The notes under the pieces: model-generated
Database searches by the model: none
Told to the model about the DNA's origin: nothing
The model's input: only the letters and a program-made list of their open reading frames with translations
Position numbers and translations under genes: made by a program
Part shown: positions 1-6,004 of the stretch, piece after piece
Layout: each line of letters starts with the position of its first letter
Numbering within the stretch: the stretch's first letter is position 1
From: CALBPI01 sp039815365
Lineage (GTDB): Bacteria > Pseudomonadota > Gammaproteobacteria > Steroidobacterales > Woeseiaceae
Length of the DNA: 10,611 nucleotides
Assembly (NCBI GenBank): GCA_039815365.1
Contig: JBCBZK010000124.1
Location: forward strand, 1-10,611
Direction: 5' to 3'

Positions 1-2
1 AG

Positions 3-71
3 GGCGGTAGCTTTAACGGTTACCCGAATGCACCACGTACCTTCGGTGTATCGATTCGCAAAGTCTTCTAA
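3..71 (+). CDS. C-terminal end of a probable TonB-dependent outer-membrane receptor (partial)
   Basis: Reading from base 3, 22 codons run to a TAA at 69-71 and end in the residues PRTFGVSIRKVF. A last beta strand with alternating hydrophobic residues and a terminal Phe is the recognition signal that the BAM complex uses for outer-membrane barrels. The form 'PRTFGVSIRKxF' is typical of TonB-dependent receptors. These import iron chelates, vitamins or glycans using the proton-motive force. Only the final strand is visible, so neither the substrate nor the full family can be confirmed. A strong terminator follows directly, so this gene closes its own transcription unit. Confidence 0.68.
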   Translation, partial: GGSFNGYPNAPRTFGVSIRKVF

Positions 72-87
72 GACGAGCCTAGCGAAC

Positions 88-129
88 AAAAAGGCCAGCC
101 GGAGGAAACTCTGGCTGGCCTTTTTTTTT
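88..129 (+). terminator. Rho-independent terminator after the receptor gene
   Basis: The arms AAAAAGGCCAGCC (88-100) and GGCTGGCCTTTTT (113-125) are perfect reverse complements around a 12-base loop. Nine T residues (121-129) follow the GC-rich core. It sits 16 bases after the stop codon at 69-71, where a terminator is expected. The A tract before the stem could let it work from the other strand too. Confidence 0.93.
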
Positions 130-342
130 GGCCTCTTTTCGGCCCAATCGATTTATAAGTTATCGCGGGGTTGGCAGCAAATGTTGGGACGGTTATGCCC
201 CGAGTGGTCATAAGAGAGTCGGGGGGTACGGCCGACCGCTTTCGCCTATTAGCGGACGGTCAGAGACTCCGGTGTTAGGTCAACACCACGCTTCGGGCAG
301 CTAAGAAAGGACGCAAGATTCAGTTGCCGACACGGTGTTTTC
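130..342. other. Gene-free stretch with two small inverted repeats
   Basis: No credible gene is seen here. CCCCGA (198-203) pairs with TCGGGG (219-224), and GGTGTT (271-276) pairs with AACACC (282-287) around a 5-base loop. The second lies about 55 bases beyond the stop of the minus-strand membrane-protein gene and could help end that transcript. Neither repeat has a T tract, so neither is called a terminator. A Met-initiated frame at 28-213 runs through the receptor end and its terminator and is not considered real. Confidence 0.4.
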
Positions 343-666
343 CTAGTAGCAAGGCTTTGTAATCCCCCCCCCCGCTTGGACACTAGCCACTAGGAGGTAG
401 ACTGATAGAAACATCACGCCACCTACAACGGCAACTAGGCCGAGGGCAATTCCAGCTGGCGAATAGTCATGGCGCCATGACACCCACAGTCCAGACAGCA
501 GCAAAAACCCCATGAAATCGAAGTTAAATTGACCTGGCCAGGTCATCGCTACGATGTCTCCAAAAAATATTGGAAAGAGGTTCCAACCGTGGTTTGCAAT
601 TGTTACCGCCGTGTACACCACGATCGCAAAAAACAGCAGAGTTACGAAGATCTGAAACAGTCGCAT
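343..666 (-). CDS. Small inner-membrane protein, three predicted helices
   Basis: This is a 107-residue hydrophobic protein of unknown function. Likely membrane segments lie at about residues 4-23, 48-64 and 70-95. Between the first two is a polar loop rich in aromatic residues (GWNLFPIFFGDIVAMTWPGQF), and WRHDYS follows the second helix. The overall pattern resembles small uncharacterised proteobacterial membrane proteins, but I cannot name a family with confidence. The ATG at 666 has a clear GGAG (complement of 674-677) seven bases upstream. The gene starts 19 bases after the MarR stop on the same strand, so the two are probably co-transcribed. The last codons cross a run of ten G (AGGGITKPCY at the C terminus). 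A change in that run would replace only the tail and leave the helices intact. Confidence 0.72.
   Translation of the reverse strand: MRLFQIFVTLLFFAIVVYTAVTIANHGWNLFPIFFGDIVAMTWPGQFNFDFMGFLLLSGLWVSWRHDYSPAGIALGLVAVVGGVMFLSVYLLVASVQAGGGITKPCY
364..373. repeat. Homopolymer run of ten C (G on the coding strand)
   Basis: Ten consecutive C on the plus strand lie within the last codons of the small membrane-protein gene. The run encodes part of Ala and three Gly codons (AGGG). With nine G the frame stays open to a TAA at 249-251 and the tail grows by roughly 30 residues. With eleven G a different tail ends at a TGA about 20 codons later. Long G/C runs slip during replication and are also prone to sequencing error. 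Confidence 0.9.
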
Positions 667-685
667 TGCTTTTCTCCGGTCAGTG

Positions 686-1171
686 CTAGCTAGACTGATC
701 GATCGAATAACCAGCCGCCCGTTGACATAGAGCAGTGATATCGATCAATGCTCTAATCATCGTATTTCGCTCCCGAGTACTCTGTCGTTCTGTCATCTCA
801 ACAAGGCTTACAGCAAACCGACCGTAGATTGGACCGATGCGTGCGAAGCAATCGCGTGTTGCTTGAATCAGCAATCCACGTCGATCAGCCGGATCGCGCA
901 TGCGCTCGATCAGACCATGGCTCTCAAGCCGATCAAGCAGTGCTGTCACACTTCCTGTGGTTAAGCCGAGAGCGTTGGCGATGTAGCTCGGCGATTGTGG
1001 CCCTCGATCGATCAAATTGAGACACCGTAGATCGTTCCGCGATATACCTACATTTCCAGCTACTTTGCTATCTAGTGCATCGATCGCTGCATGAAGGCCA
1101 CGGCAGGCATCAACGATGCCATACGGATCGTCGGGCGGAAGCGACGGTGTTTGGTGGGCTTTCTTTGTCAT
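686..1171 (-). CDS. MarR-family transcriptional regulator
   Basis: The protein is 161 residues from the chosen ATG and is a winged-helix DNA-binding regulator, normally a dimer that releases DNA on binding a small ligand. The helix-turn-helix spans about residues 60-86 (SYIANALGLTTGSVTALLDR, then LESHGLIER). It is followed by the wing DPADRRG (93-99), which is the MarR hallmark. The flanking N- and C-terminal helices would form the dimer interface. I start at the ATG at 1171 (MTKKAHQ). A TTG at 1207 would add 12 residues but overlaps the promoter of the divergent gene, and neither start has a good ribosome site. The gene faces a membrane-anchored SRPBCC gene across about 80 bases and leads an apparent two-gene operon with the small membrane protein. 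Its ligand cannot be told from sequence. Confidence 0.9.
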   Translation of the reverse strand: MTKKAHQTPSLPPDDPYGIVDACRGLHAAIDALDSKVAGNVGISRNDLRCLNLIDRGPQSPSYIANALGLTTGSVTALLDRLESHGLIERMRDPADRRGLLIQATRDCFARIGPIYGRFAVSLVEMTERQSTRERNTMIRALIDITALCQRAAGYSIDQSS

Positions 1172-1200
1172 ACGTACGAGTATCGCCGTTTTCGATTTGA

Positions 1201-1230
1201 TTGACAATTAACTTGTGTATCAAGCAATAT
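1201..1230 (+). promoter_or_regulatory. Probable promoter of the SRPBCC gene
   Basis: TTGACA (1201-1206) matches the sigma-70 -35 consensus exactly. CAATAT (1225-1230), 18 bases further on, is a weaker -10 candidate. Transcription would begin near 1237, 17 bases before the ATG at 1254. The spacer holds a palindrome noted separately. The match is by eye only. Confidence 0.5.
1212..1224. promoter_or_regulatory. Putative MarR operator palindrome
   Basis: CTTG (1212-1215) and CAAG (1221-1224) form an inverted repeat around TGTAT, within ATTAACTTGTGTATCAAGCA. It lies between the probable -35 and -10 boxes of the SRPBCC gene and upstream of the divergent MarR gene. MarR dimers usually bind short imperfect palindromes in such intergenic regions. 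Binding here would block the promoter. The repeat is visible in the sequence; its use as an operator is inferred. Confidence 0.45.
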
Positions 1231-1242
1231 GCATACCAAGCT

Positions 1243-1248
1243 AAGGAG
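1243..1248 (+). promoter_or_regulatory. Ribosome binding site that fixes the SRPBCC start
   Basis: AAGGAG is a near-consensus Shine-Dalgarno sequence five bases before the ATG at 1254. Its last G is also the first base of a GTG at 1248, so the GTG cannot be the start served by this site. Confidence 0.75.
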
Positions 1249-1253
1249 TGACT

Positions 1254-1814
1254 ATGGAAACCCTAATGACAGTCGGCGGTGCGCTCGTAATTGGACTCAT
1301 CGTTGCTATGATCGCTACCCCGCGTGTAGTCGAGTATGTCGAGACAATTAAGGTGAACGGCAGCGTGCGGGCGCTCTACGATGCCACTCGGACTCAGGAG
1401 GATCTGATGCGGTGGTCATCGTGGCCAACCGAAACCGGTTCCTCGTGCAGCGTCGCCGGCGACGACGGCGTGGTTGGTGCTCAAACGGTGTTTTTGGATA
1501 AGAAAGGTAAGCAGTTCGGCTATCAGGAAGTCACCCATCTTGAAAAAGATCGGATGGTGGAGTTCAAGCTCGAGAGTAAGGGTCCGCCACACAAACCCAT
1601 TTTACGCCTGTATTTCGTGCCAATCACAGCCGAGCAAACAGAGGTGATCATGTACTTCAGGAATGATATTTCCCCGCCATTCCATGTGTTCCTGAGGTTA
1701 TTTGGCGTGGTTCGCTGGACAAGAGGTTTGCACACGAAGGATCTTGACGGTTTAAGGCGCTTTATCGAGGACCAGCAAGACTACACGGGGGCACCGCTTC
1801 AGAAAGCAGCCTAG
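1254..1814 (+). CDS. Membrane-anchored SRPBCC (START-like) family protein
   Basis: The protein has 186 residues. A single hydrophobic helix at about residues 5-22 (MTVGGALVIGLIVAMIA) is followed by a polyketide-cyclase/dehydrase-type SRPBCC domain at about 27-175. The typical start is VNGSVRALYDATRTQEDLMRW. It continues with strands such as VGAQTVFLDKKGKQFGYQEV and RMVEFKLES, and ends with a long C-terminal helix (KDLDGLRRFIEDQ). SRPBCC folds enclose a hydrophobic pocket that holds lipids or other small ligands. The helix suggests inner-membrane tethering. I chose the ATG at 1254 because AAGGAG (1243-1248) lies five bases before it; a GTG at 1248 overlaps that site. The gene diverges from the MarR gene and lies six bases from the next one. 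The specific ligand is unknown. Confidence 0.82.
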   Translation: METLMTVGGALVIGLIVAMIATPRVVEYVETIKVNGSVRALYDATRTQEDLMRWSSWPTETGSSCSVAGDDGVVGAQTVFLDKKGKQFGYQEVTHLEKDRMVEFKLESKGPPHKPILRLYFVPITAEQTEVIMYFRNDISPPFHVFLRLFGVVRWTRGLHTKDLDGLRRFIEDQQDYTGAPLQKAA

Positions 1815-1820
1815 CGTCAC

Positions 1821-2333
1821 GTGTATTACGACCACAGCTTTAAAGCGACGATAGAAAAGTTCGGTGTCGGTAAGACACGGAAGATTTGGTACAACGTGTT
1901 ATTTCTTCCTGACGAAGTTCAGAGCACACTTCCCTTCGAGCAGTATCCTAGGCTACGAGTCGAGGGTGAGATCGCGGACGTACCCATCGAAAACGCATTC
2001 ATGCCGACCGGCGACGGTCGTTACTATGTCATCGTCTCACCGAAAGTGCTTCGCGATGGTGTGGTGAAACTCCATGACCGCGTTGAGATGCGATTTCGTA
2101 TCGCTGACCAGAATCACGTGAATGTGCCGATCGCGCTCGGTTCGGCGATTGAACGACAGCCTGTCGTACAAGCGGGATGGGATCGATTGACGTCGGGACG
2201 AAAGCGCATGGTCGCACAGCATGTTGTATCGGCTAAAACCGACAAGACCCGCAATAAGCGTGTTTCTGAGGCCTTAGAGGCAATACAACACTTCGGTGGT
2301 GACCTGCGCGCTTGGCGTAACGCCAAGAAGTGA
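1821..2333 (+). CDS. DUF1905 plus YdeI/OmdA-like two-domain protein
   Basis: The protein has 170 residues. Residues about 5-100 match the DUF1905 pattern: FKATIEKFG, then IWYNVLFLP, RLRVEGEIADVPIENAFMPTGDGRYYVIVS, and KLHDRVEMRFRI. Residues about 105-162 look like the YdeI/OmdA ('bacteriocin-protection, OmpD-associated') domain: LGSAIERQPVVQAGWDRLTSGRKRMVAQHVVSAK, then TDKTRNKRVSEALEAI. These domains often occur together in small cytoplasmic proteins. E. coli YdeI has been linked to stress and peptide resistance, but no biochemical activity is known. The start is a GTG at 1821, six bases after the SRPBCC stop, with no strong ribosome site, so translation is probably coupled to the gene before. 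An SRPBCC gene beside a YdeI-type gene is a familiar neighbourhood. Confidence 0.83.
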   Translation: MYYDHSFKATIEKFGVGKTRKIWYNVLFLPDEVQSTLPFEQYPRLRVEGEIADVPIENAFMPTGDGRYYVIVSPKVLRDGVVKLHDRVEMRFRIADQNHVNVPIALGSAIERQPVVQAGWDRLTSGRKRMVAQHVVSAKTDKTRNKRVSEALEAIQHFGGDLRAWRNAKK

Positions 2334-2463
2334 GGCTGGCCAGTGAATGTCCGCGGCGGCGTCCGCTTTTAGGCGAATCCGGACCAACGACCGACTTCAG
2401 TTTTCCGTAAAACGCAAGTAACCTAAGCCAGTCTGAAAGAGGCGCCAAGAAGACGGAGACGGT

Positions 2464-2925
2464 ATGGAACATTCATGGAAACCGGGGCGTGGAAAACTAG
2501 GTTTCTTGCACCCCTTGTTAGGGTCGTGGAGAGCCGTTGACCCTGATACGCCGATGGGCAAAGTCGTTTGTACTCGAACGTATACAAAAACGCTCGACGG
2601 TAAGTTCATTCAGCTTACGGCTGACTGGGACATCGATAATGGCAAAAAGACGTATCAGGAACTGGCCCTATACGGCGTCACGAAAGAAAAGGTACCGTCA
2701 TTTTGGTCGTTCACAAGCGACGGCGGGCATTCTTTTGGACAACTTGCCGACGTGGCCACGATGCATCCGGAAGCTAAAGGGTTTGAGGCAGAGATGCCCG
2801 CAGGGCTCGCTAGGTTCGGGTTTTGGCCAACTTCCTCCGGAATGATCTGGGCAGCCGAAGCGAAGACCAAGAAAGGTTGGCAATCGATGATTCGTCATGA
2901 ATGTGAGCGACTTCGCTCCGGATGA
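2464..2925 (+). CDS. DUF1579-like (lipocalin-like) small protein
   Basis: The protein has 153 residues, no signal peptide and no membrane helix. The opening HPLLGSWRAVDPDTPMGKV resembles the first strand ('LxGxW') of DUF1579/lipocalin-like barrels. Alternating strands follow (VVCTRTYTKTLDGKFIQLTADW, YQELALYGV, SFWSFTSDGGHSFGQL, GMIWAAEAKTKKGWQSMIRHECERL). Such folds often bind small hydrophobic ligands; no catalytic motif is seen. The ATG is supported by GGAG at 2455-2458, five bases upstream. It follows the YdeI-like gene by 130 bases on the same strand and may belong to the same unit. The family call rests on overall pattern, so it is moderate; DUF1579 is the best guess. Confidence 0.66.
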   Translation: MEHSWKPGRGKLGFLHPLLGSWRAVDPDTPMGKVVCTRTYTKTLDGKFIQLTADWDIDNGKKTYQELALYGVTKEKVPSFWSFTSDGGHSFGQLADVATMHPEAKGFEAEMPAGLARFGFWPTSSGMIWAAEAKTKKGWQSMIRHECERLRSG

Positions 2926-2991
2926 CTGCGTGAATCGTTGGATTGCACGCAATCGCGTCGGCATGATGCAGCACAACTCATTCGCTACTAT

Positions 2992-3050
2992 TTTGGCAGC
3001 GCACTCCGTCGCAACGAATGGGCTGCGACGGAGTGATGAGTTTTGCCAAA
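2992..3050. terminator. Two-tier hairpin between convergent genes, probable bidirectional terminator
   Basis: CACTCCGTCGCA (3002-3013) and TGCGACGGAGTG (3024-3035) form a perfect 12-bp stem with a 10-base loop. An outer pair, TTTGGCA (2992-2998) with TGCCAAA (3044-3050), could close around it. The plus strand continues ATGAGTTTTGCC, which is only a short T run, so termination of the gene ending at 2925 would be imperfect. On the other strand the structure directly follows the stop of the PASTA gene. Its position between two converging genes supports a shared terminator. Confidence 0.65.
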
Positions 3051-5867
3051 CTAAGGTGTGCAGTCTGCGTCGCTAGCGGGTGTTGCACGCAGGGTGATGA
3101 AGTCGAACGTTGCACGTAGATCGGCTGGCGCATTAAACGCGTTGACGATCATGCCAACCTGCAATGTCGCCGGCAGGTCATTGCGCGTGAACCGGTCTGT
3201 TTCAGTCCAGCCAACGTCACCTGAGAGGAACCGATAGGAGATGAACTCGTTGCCAACACGGCACAGTATGAGTTGTCCCTGATTAGCACCACTGTCGAGG
3301 AACAGCGTTGAGTTTGAATTCACGGTGGTCTTGGTTTCACTGCCAACACCGCCTGTGATGCTGCCGTTCTGACGGCCGACGTTCAGCATGATGTAGTTTT
3401 CATCGCCGCTGGCGCCCGTTGGGTTTCTTGCCATCAACCCAGCCGTATTGAAGTTTGAGGACGGTGCCTGACCCGGTGTGCTGACGCTGTCCGCTTCAAC
3501 GCTTGTGTGCACCGCGAAGTTGCCGGTGATGAGCTTGAAGATTAACGGCGCATCATCGTCATCAAACCACCCTGGCGTCTGCGTTGGCACGACAGTCAGT
3601 TGGCCTGGGTTCGTCACATTGATATCGAGTACGGTGTATTGCGCAGCAGTGCCTTCGGCCTGGTGACGCAACGTCCAATCCGCGATTGAATTGGTATCAA
3701 AAGTATCGCTGAACGTATCGGTTGCAGGACCGCTGCTGACGACCAGATCAACACTGCTACCGTCGGCGACGCTGGCGCCGCCAGCCGGGTTCTGACTGAT
3801 CACGCTGCCGTCCGGAACGCTAGCGCTGGCTTGCTGAGTCACCGTGCCGACGACAAGACCGGCGTTCGTGATGTCGCTTGACGCCGCCGCCTGGGTCATC
3901 CCAACAACGTCAGGCACGACGACCGACGCCGGGCCACTTGAGATCACAAGGTCAACGCTGCTGCCCTCGTTAACGGTCGTGCCGGAAGTCGGGTTTTGAC
4001 TGATGACGCTACCATCGGGAACGCCGGCGCTGGTTTGCTGAGTCACCGTGCCGACGACAAGACCGGCATTCGTGATGTCACTCGTTGCCGCCGCTTGTGT
4101 CATGCCGACGACGTCGGGTACGACGACGGTGACAGGCCCGCTCGAAATCACAAGATCAACGTTACTGCCCACAGTCACGCTAACGCCGCCTATCGGATTC
4201 TGACTGATCACACTGCCCGCCGGGACGCTCGCGCTCGATTGCTGGCTCACTGTGCCAACGTTCAACCCGGCGCCGGTAATGGTGGATTCGGCTTGTGCCT
4301 GAACCTGTCGGGTGACGTCGGGGACTGACACCGTAGGCGGTCCGTCGGACACGGTCAGATTGACCGCGCTACCCACAATAGCCATCGTCGTGGCTGTGGG
4401 GTTCTGGCTGATCACGCTGCCTGCTGGAACACTGGCGCTGTTCTGCCGTGTCACGGTGCCAACAACGAGTCCGACCGCAGTGATCGCGCTCTCGGCCTGC
4501 GCTTGTGTCTGACCGACAACATTAGGCGTGGCGACCATTGGCGGTCCGAGAGAGACAACCAGATCAACCGCTGTTTGCTCAGGAACCTGTGTACCGGCGG
4601 TCGGGTCCTGACTGATCACATCGCCTGCCGGCACATTAAAGTCGTTTTGCTCCACGACATCGCCGACAACGAGGTTCGCCGCAACGATAGCCGCTTCCGC
4701 CGCTGCGCGCGTGAGACCGACGACGTTCGGTGTCGATACCGGCGGGCCAAGCGAGACGACGAAATCCAAAGCGGTATCGGGCAACACTTCGGTTCCCGGT
4801 GCGAGCGACTGGCTGATGACGTCGCCTGCGGGGATCTGGTTGTTGAAGACTTCAGTAACGACGCCAACGTCCAGTCCGGCGTTAGGAATGACAGCGCGTG
4901 CCTCGGTTTCTGTGAGACCGACAATATCAGGTACAGGGATTGACGTAGGTCCAAGCGATACGACGAGATCGACGGGGCTTGTCAAAGCAACGAGCGTTCC
5001 CGCATCCGGTGTTTGACTGATAACTTCGCCTGCCGGCACGTTGATATCGGCGCGACTGGTGACGTCGCCGACCACAAGCCCGGCGTCGGTAATGGCAACA
5101 CGCGCCGCAGCCTCCGTGAGTCCAACCGTGTCAGGTGTCATCACGTTGGCAGGCCCCAGTGAAACGACCAGATCAACGGCAGCCCCAGCGCTCACCATGA
5201 CGCCCGCGACGGGGCTCTGCGCAATGACACTGCCCGCCGGTACCATGTCGTCGGCAGTGCGAGTCACGTTGCCCACAATCAGACCTGCGCCTGTGATGTC
5301 GTTTTCGGCGGTCATCTCGGGCAGGTTGACGACGGCAGGCACGGACACATCTGCAGGTCCGGTAGAGACGACAATGTCGACCTCGGAGCCACGAGCGACA
5401 TCACTGCCGCCCGCCGGGACGGTGCGGATCACTTGCATGGCCGGCACGGTGTCGCTGGATTCCGTGTCGATCATGCCTACGACCAGGCCAGCGCCTGTGA
5501 TGGCAGCTTCTGCCGCGCTCTGTGTGCCGCCCGACGTAACGGGTACTTGCACATCTGCGCTGCCACTCGACACAATAATGTTAACAGTTGAGCCTAATGT
5601 GATGGTGTTGCCCGCTGGCGGATCGGTGCGAATGACATCGCCGTTCGGTACGGTATCGCTAGGCTCGGACGTGATCGTCCCAACGTTGAGGCCCGCGTCG
5701 CGAATGGCTTGTTCCGCAGCTGCCTGACTGACGCCGGCAGTCGACGGTGTCGTCGTGCTGTTATCGAGCGCAGGTGGCGTTTGTGCGTCATCGCCCGACG
5801 AGCAACCCGCCAAAACGGCCAGGCACAAGAGTAGGGGCAGCTGCAGCCAGCGTTTTACTGCGGTCAT
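3051..5867 (-). CDS. Lipoprotein with ten PASTA repeats and a C-terminal beta-sandwich-like domain
   Basis: The protein has 938 residues. The signal peptide (MTAVKRWLQLPLLLCLAVLAGC) ends in the lipobox LAGC. Cys22 would be lipidated, and Ser23 at +2 favours sorting to the outer membrane. After a Thr/Ser/Pro linker, ten PASTA repeats of about 68 residues run from about 43 to 719. Each follows the pattern VPDVVGMTQAAA..I..AGLVVGTV..., VPAGSVISQNP, then VDLVVSSGP. A distinct C-terminal domain (about 720-938) starts DTFSDTFDTNSIADWTLR and includes FDDDDAPLIF, GLMARNP and ENYIMLNVGRQ. It suggests a laminin-G/DUF1349-like sandwich and has two Cys (869, 936) that could pair. PASTA domains are best known on Gram-positive Ser/Thr kinases and penicillin-binding proteins, where some bind peptidoglycan; no kinase or transpeptidase domain is present here. 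Role inferred: envelope or surface scaffold, binder or adhesin. Start supported by GAGG (complement of 5875-5878). Confidence 0.9.
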   Translation of the reverse strand: MTAVKRWLQLPLLLCLAVLAGCSSGDDAQTPPALDNSTTTPSTAGVSQAAAEQAIRDAGLNVGTITSEPSDTVPNGDVIRTDPPAGNTITLGSTVNIIVSSGSADVQVPVTSGGTQSAAEAAITGAGLVVGMIDTESSDTVPAMQVIRTVPAGGSDVARGSEVDIVVSTGPADVSVPAVVNLPEMTAENDITGAGLIVGNVTRTADDMVPAGSVIAQSPVAGVMVSAGAAVDLVVSLGPANVMTPDTVGLTEAAARVAITDAGLVVGDVTSRADINVPAGEVISQTPDAGTLVALTSPVDLVVSLGPTSIPVPDIVGLTETEARAVIPNAGLDVGVVTEVFNNQIPAGDVISQSLAPGTEVLPDTALDFVVSLGPPVSTPNVVGLTRAAAEAAIVAANLVVGDVVEQNDFNVPAGDVISQDPTAGTQVPEQTAVDLVVSLGPPMVATPNVVGQTQAQAESAITAVGLVVGTVTRQNSASVPAGSVISQNPTATTMAIVGSAVNLTVSDGPPTVSVPDVTRQVQAQAESTITGAGLNVGTVSQQSSASVPAGSVISQNPIGGVSVTVGSNVDLVISSGPVTVVVPDVVGMTQAAATSDITNAGLVVGTVTQQTSAGVPDGSVISQNPTSGTTVNEGSSVDLVISSGPASVVVPDVVGMTQAAASSDITNAGLVVGTVTQQASASVPDGSVISQNPAGGASVADGSSVDLVVSSGPATDTFSDTFDTNSIADWTLRHQAEGTAAQYTVLDINVTNPGQLTVVPTQTPGWFDDDDAPLIFKLITGNFAVHTSVEADSVSTPGQAPSSNFNTAGLMARNPTGASGDENYIMLNVGRQNGSITGGVGSETKTTVNSNSTLFLDSGANQGQLILCRVGNEFISYRFLSGDVGWTETDRFTRNDLPATLQVGMIVNAFNAPADLRATFDFITLRATPASDADCTP
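3823..3875 (-). repeat. Near-identical segment of PASTA repeat 10
   Basis: This 53-base segment matches 4027-4079, exactly 204 bases away, with two mismatches, and includes a perfect 33-base match (3831-3863 with 4035-4067). It encodes the AGLVVGTVTQQ region. The identity extends to silent positions, so it reflects recent duplication or conversion rather than only protein-level constraint. Confidence 0.85.
4027..4079 (-). repeat. Near-identical segment of PASTA repeat 9
   Basis: Partner of 3823-3875, at an offset of 204 bases. It lies in the same place within its PASTA unit and differs at two of 53 positions. Confidence 0.85.
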
Positions 5868-6004
5868 TCGGTTACCTCACCGATTATCATCGAGCCATTA
5901 GTTTTTGAATCGTCATCGCTTTCGCGACATAAATCAATTATCGCACTGTTATAACTTGTTACAGTTTCGGTCGGCTCACAGTTTTCCCGAAAAGACCCCT
6001 GATT
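5868..6004. other. Divergent intergenic region between the PASTA and UbiX-like genes
   Basis: These 137 bases must hold promoters for both outward-facing genes. They are more A+T-rich than the flanking genes. TATAAC (5950-5955) is a possible -10 box for the UbiX-like gene, but no convincing -35 is found at the right distance. GAGG for the PASTA gene lies at 5875-5878 on the complementary strand. No clear operator palindrome is seen. Confidence 0.4.

Larger units (their letters stand above)
3711..5741 (-). repeat. Array of ten tandem PASTA-coding repeats (about 204 bp unit)
   Basis: Ten in-frame units of about 68 codons each make up this part of the lipoprotein gene. The first, at the N-terminal end, lacks the opening VPDV segment. 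Units near the 3' end are most alike; those near the 5' end have diverged most (VPVTSGGTQSAAE, VPAVVNLPEMTAE). The 204-base register is exact between the last two units, so expansion has occurred by whole units. Confidence 0.88.

Noticed and set aside
28..213. 61-residue plus-strand frame near the left edge
   Set aside because: It overlaps the receptor 3' end in another frame and runs through a clear terminator; its sequence looks like no protein family.
1172..1207. TTG start at 1207 giving the MarR protein 12 more residues
   Set aside because: It has no ribosome site, overlaps the -35 box of the divergent gene, and the extra residues are not part of the MarR fold; the ATG at 1171 is preferred but not proven.
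5041..5727. 228-residue plus-strand frame rich in Thr, Ser and Pro, and similar frames at 3996-4943
   Set aside because: They are antisense shadows of the PASTA repeats; the repetitive, codon-biased template keeps the other strand open.
3711..5741. The 204-base periodic array as a CRISPR or non-coding satellite
   Set aside because: Units are long, in frame, contiguous and encode the PASTA pattern; there are no short identical repeats with unique spacers.
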